A DNA stretch of 5,922 nucleotides from NCBI GenBank assembly GCA_029862935.1, contig JAOTWK010000233.1, forward strand, positions 1-5,922. Reading direction: 5' to 3'. Positions within the stretch are counted from its first letter, which is position 1; each line of letters begins with the position of its first letter. Below are positions 4,908 through 5,922 of this stretch, piece by piece. The position numbers were made by a program, and so were the translations under genes. The notes under the pieces were generated by a model that was not told the DNA's origin, searched no databases, and saw nothing but the letters and a program-made list of their open reading frames with translations. The stretch is from Gemmatimonadota bacterium. GTDB taxonomy: Bacteria; Gemmatimonadota; Gemmatimonadetes; Gemmatimonadales; GWC2-71-9.

Positions 4908-4956
4908 CTCCATGAGACCAGATCAGCGACGGTCACACATCACGAGGGTCGCATAA
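4908..4956 (+). promoter_or_regulatory. Leader with ribosome binding site of the cysteine-rich protein
   Basis: A 49-base gap between the remnant's stop and the next gene. GAGGG at 4944-4948 stands 8 bases before the ATG at 4957 and supports that start. No convincing promoter hexamers are seen here, so transcription may come from further upstream. Confidence 0.5.
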
Positions 4957-5922
4957 ATGAACGGACACTTTGAATCATCGCGCGGTGCAACGATAAAGTC
5001 GATCGCTTTTGGAGCCGGTGTCCTGCTCGCGTGTGGATTCCTCTTTGGTGCCCCGATAGCCCTCGCCGGCGTGTGTGCAGGCGACACCTCTGTCCACTGC
5101 GGCGCCCCCATGACGACATGTGCTGATTCAGGCGTAAGTGGCCCATGTCTAGAGGGTTGGTGTCTCGACGACCACAGCGTCGGCTGCAGCGATCTGCCCG
5201 GAGACGGCACTGAGTGCGGATCGTCCGGACCCTGCGTGCTCGCCCCGGTTGACAACGGTTGCATGGATGACCTTTTTCCTGGCTCTCTCAACTGCACGGC
5301 CAACGATGTCGGAATTGCTCAGGTCTTCAACGTCAACATCCTGGATGACGGCTGTGCCTTTCCTGGCGACCTCGTGACCCTAAGTTTTTCCGGAGAAGTA
5401 GAGACGACCGCGAACGAGCGCTATGACGTGGGGTTCTATTTCGCGAAGGACTCGGGCGATGCGCTGACGGGTGAGTGTCATATCGAAGTGATTCCCTTCA
5501 GCGGGACCTTCGACGCCGACTCCTTTTGTGTGGGATTCGAGGACCCGTTCACGTGCTGCACGGCCGCCGGCACGGGCACCTGCAGTGGGAGCTTCACGGA
5601 TCTCGACGCGAACTGCAAGTCGGGTGACTGCGACGCCGACGGCTCGGTCACTTGTTCGACCACCGGCCCGCTAGATCCCGACTGCATCGGCATCGACACG
5701 TGTGGCGATATCTCTAAAGCGGCCGGATTCCCGAACCCCGAGTTTGCCGATTTCGGGCCTCTCACCCTGGTCTGCGAGGACTCCGACGGCAACGGGTTCC
5801 TCGACGTCAACACCTGTGCGAGCTGGCGAGTTAGCGCCACCGACCTGTGCATGTCGCCCCTGGACGCTTTTCCCAGCGCCCCGTCCAAATGCAACTGCGG
5901 TGATGGCCCCTTGGAGATTCCC
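4957..5922 (+). CDS. Secreted cysteine-rich protein of unknown function (5' part, runs off the right edge)
   Basis: The frame is open for 322 codons from ATG at 4957 to the last base, with no stop. Residues 15-37 form a hydrophobic export signal ending in A35-L36-A37, a good signal peptidase I site; LLAC (23-26) is a weaker lipobox alternative. The mature part has about 29 cysteines. Residues 40-102 form a dense Cys/Gly block (C..CLEGWCLDDHSVGC). A domain then starts at LNCTANDV (111-118), runs through RYDVGFYFAKDSGDALTG (145-162), DTCGDI (237-242) and DSDGNGFLD (275-283, EF-hand-like), and closes at TCASW (286-290) and SKCNCGDG (310-317). Its arrangement recalls an uncharacterised family of secreted proteins in environmental proteobacteria, from memory. 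An extra Cys-rich stretch (171-223) seems inserted within it. Disulfides imply an extracytoplasmic site. GAGGG supports the start. Confidence 0.8.
   Translation, partial: MNGHFESSRGATIKSIAFGAGVLLACGFLFGAPIALAGVCAGDTSVHCGAPMTTCADSGVSGPCLEGWCLDDHSVGCSDLPGDGTECGSSGPCVLAPVDNGCMDDLFPGSLNCTANDVGIAQVFNVNILDDGCAFPGDLVTLSFSGEVETTANERYDVGFYFAKDSGDALTGECHIEVIPFSGTFDADSFCVGFEDPFTCCTAAGTGTCSGSFTDLDANCKSGDCDADGSVTCSTTGPLDPDCIGIDTCGDISKAAGFPNPEFADFGPLTLVCEDSDGNGFLDVNTCASWRVSATDLCMSPLDAFPSAPSKCNCGDGPLEIP

Noticed and set aside
4771..4956. 61-codon plus-strand frame beginning GTG at 4771
   Set aside because: It is a run of Thr/Pro/Ser/Arg with low complexity; the frame at 4773-4907 in the same stretch has far more protein-like composition.
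4770..4956. Possible integron integrase or attI on the right side of the IS630 element
   Set aside because: The translated frames show no tyrosine recombinase motifs, and no GTTRRRY-type core was found near the methyltransferase start.
4923..5894. Minus-strand open frames across the right end (4923-5303 and 5478-5894)
   Set aside because: They are shadows of the long plus-strand secreted protein, which has a signal peptide, regular Cys pattern and a ribosome binding site.
1..5922. CRISPR array, tRNA or rRNA
   Set aside because: No regularly spaced direct repeats and no tRNA- or rRNA-like segments were noticed on either strand by reading.

Overview
The window looks like a piece of an integron gene-cassette array from a GC-rich environmental bacterium, bordered by insertion sequences and then by what appears to be resident chromosomal DNA. 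The species cannot be named. The GC-rich third positions, the IS630-type element and the secreted cysteine-rich protein would fit a Gammaproteobacterium or a deltaproteobacterial/myxobacterial relative, but this is a guess.

Layout from left to right. Positions 1-66 (minus strand) hold the first 22 codons of a helix-turn-helix transposase from a second insertion sequence, whose end lies near position 96. Positions about 99-3657 hold four unrelated genes, all on the minus strand. In transcription order they are a SAM-dependent methyltransferase (3634-2897), a DUF1697 protein (2737-2183), an exported TolB-like six-bladed propeller (2067-1123) and a SUKH (SMI1/KNR4) protein (1043-111). Each of the first three is followed, 11-15 bases after its stop codon, by a 60-81 bp imperfect inverted repeat with the architecture of an attC site. 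The SUKH gene is followed by only the first 7 bases of such a site, cut off by the left insertion sequence. No integron integrase is visible, so the array is either a CALIN (cluster of attC sites lacking an integrase) or one detached from its integrase.

Positions 3658-4767 are a complete 1110-bp IS630-family element. It has 28-bp terminal inverted repeats (25/28 identical), a TA duplication at a CTAG target and a 356-residue DDE transposase. The transposase stop codon is completed by the duplicated target TA plus the flanking G. It reads in the same direction as the cassettes and stops 3 bases before the methyltransferase ribosome binding site, so it could drive the array. To its right lie a 16-bp perfect palindrome, a 44-codon reading frame that looks like the 3' end of a lost gene, and, from 4957 to the window edge, the first 322 codons of a secreted cysteine-rich protein of unknown function. 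The last is a large real gene that lacks a stop codon inside the window.

The cassette genes do not form an evident pathway, as is usual for integron cassettes: they share orientation and mobility, not chemistry. No defence system, CRISPR array, tRNA or rRNA is seen.
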